Assembly: GCA_025937075.1 (NCBI GenBank)
Contig: JAICSD010000041.1
Span: forward strand, 1 to 16,148
Length of the DNA stretch: 16,148 nt
Direction: 5' to 3'
Source: Vicinamibacteria bacterium
GTDB lineage: Bacteria; Acidobacteriota; Vicinamibacteria; Vicinamibacterales; 2-12-FULL-66-21
Shown: positions 13,884 to 16,148 of the stretch, in pieces
How the letters are laid out: every line of letters starts with the position of its first letter
Position numbering within the stretch: position 1 is the stretch's first letter
Notes under the pieces: model-generated
Database searches by the model: none
The model's input: the letters and a program-made list of their open reading frames with translations, nothing else
What the model was told of the DNA's origin: nothing
Translations under genes and position numbers: made by a program

Positions 13884-14801
13884 TCAGCTCCGAATCGAGT
13901 GCCCCGTCAGCTTCAGGAACACGTCCTCCAATGACGGCACCACCGTGCGGAAATCGACGACGCGAATCCGGTGCTCCGCGACGCACTCGATGACCCGCGC
14001 GACGAGATCGTCGCCGGCGCCGCTGATCGTCACCCGTGACCCGCCTTCGGCAACCGCGTGGCCGCCAAAGACGTCGTGCAGCCTGGCCGCCGCGGCCGCA
14101 TCACGCGTCGTGAGTACGACGCTGCGTTCAGGACAGTGGCGGGCAACCAGCTCGAAAGGAGCGCCCACGTCCACGACGCGGCCATGATCGATCACCGCCA
14201 CGCGATCGCAGAGCCGCTCCGCCTCCTCCATCAGGTGCGTCGTCAATACGACGGTCTTGCCGCGGTCGCGGATGCCGCGCACGAGATCCCAGATCGCGCG
14301 GCGGGCCTGCGGGTCGAGCCCGGTCGTCAGCTCGTCGAGGAACACGAGCTCCGGATCGTTGATGAGCGCGAGCGCAATGAACAGCCGCTGCTTCTGTCCA
14401 CCAGAGAGCGTCATGAACCAGGCGTCGCGCTTTTCGCTGAGCCCGAGCTGCTCGAGCAGCCGCGCGCCGCTCATCGTCGTGCGATAGAGCGACGCCCACA
14501 GATCGACGGCTTCCCAGACCTTGATGCGCTTCTGCAGCTGCGCGTCCTGGAGCTGCACCCCGATCCGGGGCTGAAGCGCGCGCGCGTCGCGCACCGGGTC
14601 CAGCCCGAGCACGCGAATCGTTCCACGATCGGGCGTGCGTATTCCCTCCGCGCACTCCAGGGTCGTCGTCTTTCCGGCGCCGTTTGGTCCGATGAGGCCG
14701 AAAATCTCCCCTTCGCGGACGTCGAAGGAGACGTCCGCGACGGCCACTGTCGCCCCGTAGCGCTTGGAAATCCCGGACACGTGGAGGACGGGCGAGTTCA
14801 T
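13884..14801 (-). CDS. ABC transporter ATP-binding protein (DrrA/CcmA-like)
   Basis: ATPase partner of the following ABC-2 permease. Seen: 305 residues. Walker A GPNGAGKT is at 38-45, Q-loop glutamine at about 83-85, signature LSGGQKQR at 132-139, Walker B LVFLDE at 152-157, and switch His189 in TTHLMEE. A C-terminal extension of about 85 residues has a DrrA-type ending with SLEDVFLKLTG. Slightly unusual: DELTTGLDP replaces the common DEPTTGLDP. The catalytic Glu157 is intact. The start ATG 14801 precedes the first conserved strand. It is the first gene of a tight ATPase-permease-xerD run and diverges from murQ. A TAATAT sequence at 14816-14821 may be its -10 element. Confidence 0.93.
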   Translation of the reverse strand: MNSPVLHVSGISKRYGATVAVADVSFDVREGEIFGLIGPNGAGKTTTLECAEGIRTPDRGTIRVLGLDPVRDARALQPRIGVQLQDAQLQKRIKVWEAVDLWASLYRTTMSGARLLEQLGLSEKRDAWFMTLSGGQKQRLFIALALINDPELVFLDELTTGLDPQARRAIWDLVRGIRDRGKTVVLTTHLMEEAERLCDRVAVIDHGRVVDVGAPFELVARHCPERSVVLTTRDAAAAARLHDVFGGHAVAEGGSRVTISGAGDDLVARVIECVAEHRIRVVDFRTVVPSLEDVFLKLTGHSIRS

Positions 14802-14874
14802 CAGTGTCGGCGACTATATTACCGGCCCGATTCACCGCACGAGTCCGCGGCTCGCGCCGTCCGCGCTGGTCGGC

Positions 14875-14899
14875 GGCCCTGTTTGACACACACAGGGCC
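14875..14899. promoter_or_regulatory. Inverted repeat enclosing the murQ -35 element, operator candidate
   Basis: GGCCCTGT (14875-14882) and ACAGGGCC (14892-14899) are perfect inverted arms with a nine-base centre that begins with the TTGACA of the murQ promoter. A dimer bound here would cover the -35 element. A MurR- or GntR-like regulator of amino-sugar use would be a natural reader, but none is encoded beside it. Confidence 0.6.
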
Positions 14900-14911
14900 C
14901 GCGGATAACGT
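14883..14911 (+). promoter_or_regulatory. Putative sigma70 promoter of murQ
   Basis: TTGACA (14883-14888) and TAACGT (14906-14911) have the ideal 17-base spacing. Transcription would begin near 14918. The rest of the 14802-14957 gap holds a GCGCGCC direct repeat near 14928 and nothing further recognised. Confidence 0.55.
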
Positions 14912-14957
14912 AAGCGGTTGGCTCATGCGCGCCGAAGCGCGCCAACCGAACGTCTCC

Positions 14958-15902
14958 ATGGCAACCCAATCGAAGTGGCAATCGCTTCCCACCGAGCAAA
15001 TCAACCCCGCGAGCCTGGCGATCGACAAGACGGCCGTCCGAGACATCATCGACATGATGGTGAACGAGGACCGCAAGGTGGTCGCGGCCGTCCACAAGGA
15101 ACGGGAGAAGATCGCGCACGGCATCGAGATCATCGCGCAAGCGTTCAGGAAAGGCGGGCGGATCGTCTTCGTCGGGGCGGGCACGAGCGGCCGCCTGGGG
15201 GTCGTCGAAGCCGCGGAGATCCCGCCGACCTTCGGCACGCCGCCGCGGCTCGTGCAGGCCATCATGGCTGGCGGACAGGGGGCCGTGTTCCAGGCGAAGG
15301 AAGGCGTCGAGGACAACTACGAGGAAGGTGGCCGCAGCATCGGACGGCTTCGCCTCAACAACCGTGACGTCGTGGTCGGCGTGTCGGCCAGCGGCATCAC
15401 GCCGTTCGTCCGCGGCGCGCTGACGCGCGCGCGCAAGGCGGGCGCGAAGATCATCTTCGTCACGTGCTGGCCGGGATCGGAGCTGCAGAATTTCGTGGAT
15501 CTGATCATTGCGCCGGCGGTCGGGCCAGAGATCATTGCGGGATCGACGCGGCTCAAGGCAGGGACCGCCACGAAGATGGTACTGAACATGCTCACCAGCA
15601 TCTCGATGATCAAGGTCGGGAAGACATACGGCAACCTGATGGTGGACGTGCAGACCGGATCCGAGAAGCTGAAGGATCGGGCGCGGCGGATTCTGGGGGT
15701 CGTCACAGGTCTCGAGTACGAACAGGCCGACGCGCTGCTGAAGCGTGCGCGGTGGAACGTGAAGGCCGCGATCGTGATGGAAAAGACCGGACTGACCCGC
15801 CCGCAGGCGCTCAAGCGCCTCCGCACGGCCGATGATTCCGTCCGCGACGCGATCGGCGAGGACATCGAGCCCCGCCTGCGGCAGTTGCTGGGATCGCGCT
15901 GA
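14958..15902 (+). CDS. murQ: N-acetylmuramic acid 6-phosphate etherase
   Basis: Cytoplasmic lyase that removes lactate from MurNAc-6-phosphate to give GlcNAc-6-phosphate in cell wall recycling. Seen: 314 residues, slightly above the usual 300. LPTEQINPAS at the N-terminus is the family start. The SIS domain has FVGAGTSGRLGVVEAAEIPPTFG at 71-93, and AKEGVEDN near 113-120. The catalytic glutamates should be in these two segments (Glu84 or Glu87, and Glu115). SASGITPFV and STRLKAGTATKMVLNMLTS follow, with a C-terminal UBA-like helical part. The start ATG 14958 is chosen by family alignment; in-frame ATG 14925 is possible but would lie only about 7 bases from the predicted transcription start. 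Neither has a Shine-Dalgarno. It converges on nagB with a 20-base gap. Confidence 0.94.
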   Translation: MATQSKWQSLPTEQINPASLAIDKTAVRDIIDMMVNEDRKVVAAVHKEREKIAHGIEIIAQAFRKGGRIVFVGAGTSGRLGVVEAAEIPPTFGTPPRLVQAIMAGGQGAVFQAKEGVEDNYEEGGRSIGRLRLNNRDVVVGVSASGITPFVRGALTRARKAGAKIIFVTCWPGSELQNFVDLIIAPAVGPEIIAGSTRLKAGTATKMVLNMLTSISMIKVGKTYGNLMVDVQTGSEKLKDRARRILGVVTGLEYEQADALLKRARWNVKAAIVMEKTGLTRPQALKRLRTADDSVRDAIGEDIEPRLRQLLGSR

Positions 15903-15922
15903 TCGCGCAACGGGAATTGCCG

Positions 15923-16148
15923 CTACGAGAGATTCGCCGCGGCCGCGGCGTCCAGCATCAATTCCACATCCCGGTGCATCTGCAGGAAGGACGCCGGCAG
16001 CTTCGGCGTAATCGGGCCGTGCACGAGCCGCTCGATGCAGCGCGCCTTCGACTTCCCCGTCGCGATCAGCACGATCGATCGCGCGTGCATGATGGTCGCC
16101 ATTCCCATCGAGAGCGCTTCACGCGGGACCCGCTCCGGATCACCCCCG
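15923..16148 (-). CDS. nagB: Glucosamine-6-phosphate deaminase, C-terminal part only
   Basis: Converts glucosamine-6-phosphate to fructose-6-phosphate and ammonia. Seen: 74 codons up to a TAG stop; the frame stays open to the right edge, so the N-terminal two thirds lie outside. GDPERVPREALSMGMATIMHA, SIVLIATGKSKA and PASFLQMHRDVELMLDAAAA match the NagB C-terminus (helix, strand, helix, then the conserved SxLQxH motif). A related sugar-phosphate isomerase/deaminase cannot be fully excluded. Facing murQ tail to tail, it covers a later step of the same route; nagA, which sits between them in the pathway, is not in the window. Confidence 0.85.
   Translation of the reverse strand, partial: GGDPERVPREALSMGMATIMHARSIVLIATGKSKARCIERLVHGPITPKLPASFLQMHRDVELMLDAAAAANLS

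Noticed and set aside
14058..14957. Long upstream extension of the murQ frame and the similar extension of the xerD frame (13146-13868)
   Set aside because: Both stretches run opposite or over the ABC transporter genes and add no conserved residues; family N-termini begin at 14958 and 13145.

Overview
The window is GC-rich with dense, mostly overlapping housekeeping genes and looks like a piece of a Gram-negative bacterial chromosome. TolQ/ExbB and LptF/LptG imply an outer membrane with LPS. A single-chain LptF-LptG permease, a DUF151 nuclease gene behind miaB, and dispersed palindromic repeats that translate as LPPEGGSH-like peptides suggest an acidobacterium, possibly Vicinamibacteria-like. 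That placement is inference; there is no rRNA or other decisive marker. No CRISPR, prophage or insertion sequence was seen.

Left part (1-6048): a tolQ/exbB gene runs off the left edge on the minus strand. It diverges from a rightward run of recN, miaB and a DUF151 gene, all joined by ATGA overlaps. A good sigma70-like promoter follows, then a parA-parB pair. The ParB looks divergent from the chromosomal Spo0J/Noc type.

Middle (6049-8867): a 362-base gene-free stretch holds an inverted repeat, a cluster of GGAACC motifs and a 28-bp sequence matching the E. coli chromosome dimer resolution site dif at 23 of 28 positions (6250-6277, minus). Next is a 790-residue LptF-LptG fusion whose linker contains three 18-bp tandem repeats.

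Right part (8868-16148): a small YtrA-like GntR regulator has a 26-bp palindromic operator in front of it. All further minus-strand genes read toward dif: ABC ATPase, ABC-2 permease, xerD, metK and a membrane-anchored PHP-domain protein. The xerD gene lies about 6 kb from the dif-like site it would act on, and all six catalytic residues are present. At the right edge murQ (plus) and the C-terminal part of nagB (minus) converge. They supply two steps of amino-sugar recycling from the cell wall. The murQ promoter sits inside a perfect 8-bp inverted repeat.

The most notable points are the dif-like site beside a divergent parAB pair; a palindromic repeat family seen both in the tolQ leader and, in frame, inside a coding gene; and two strong palindromic operator candidates. 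No wholly new multi-gene system was recognised.
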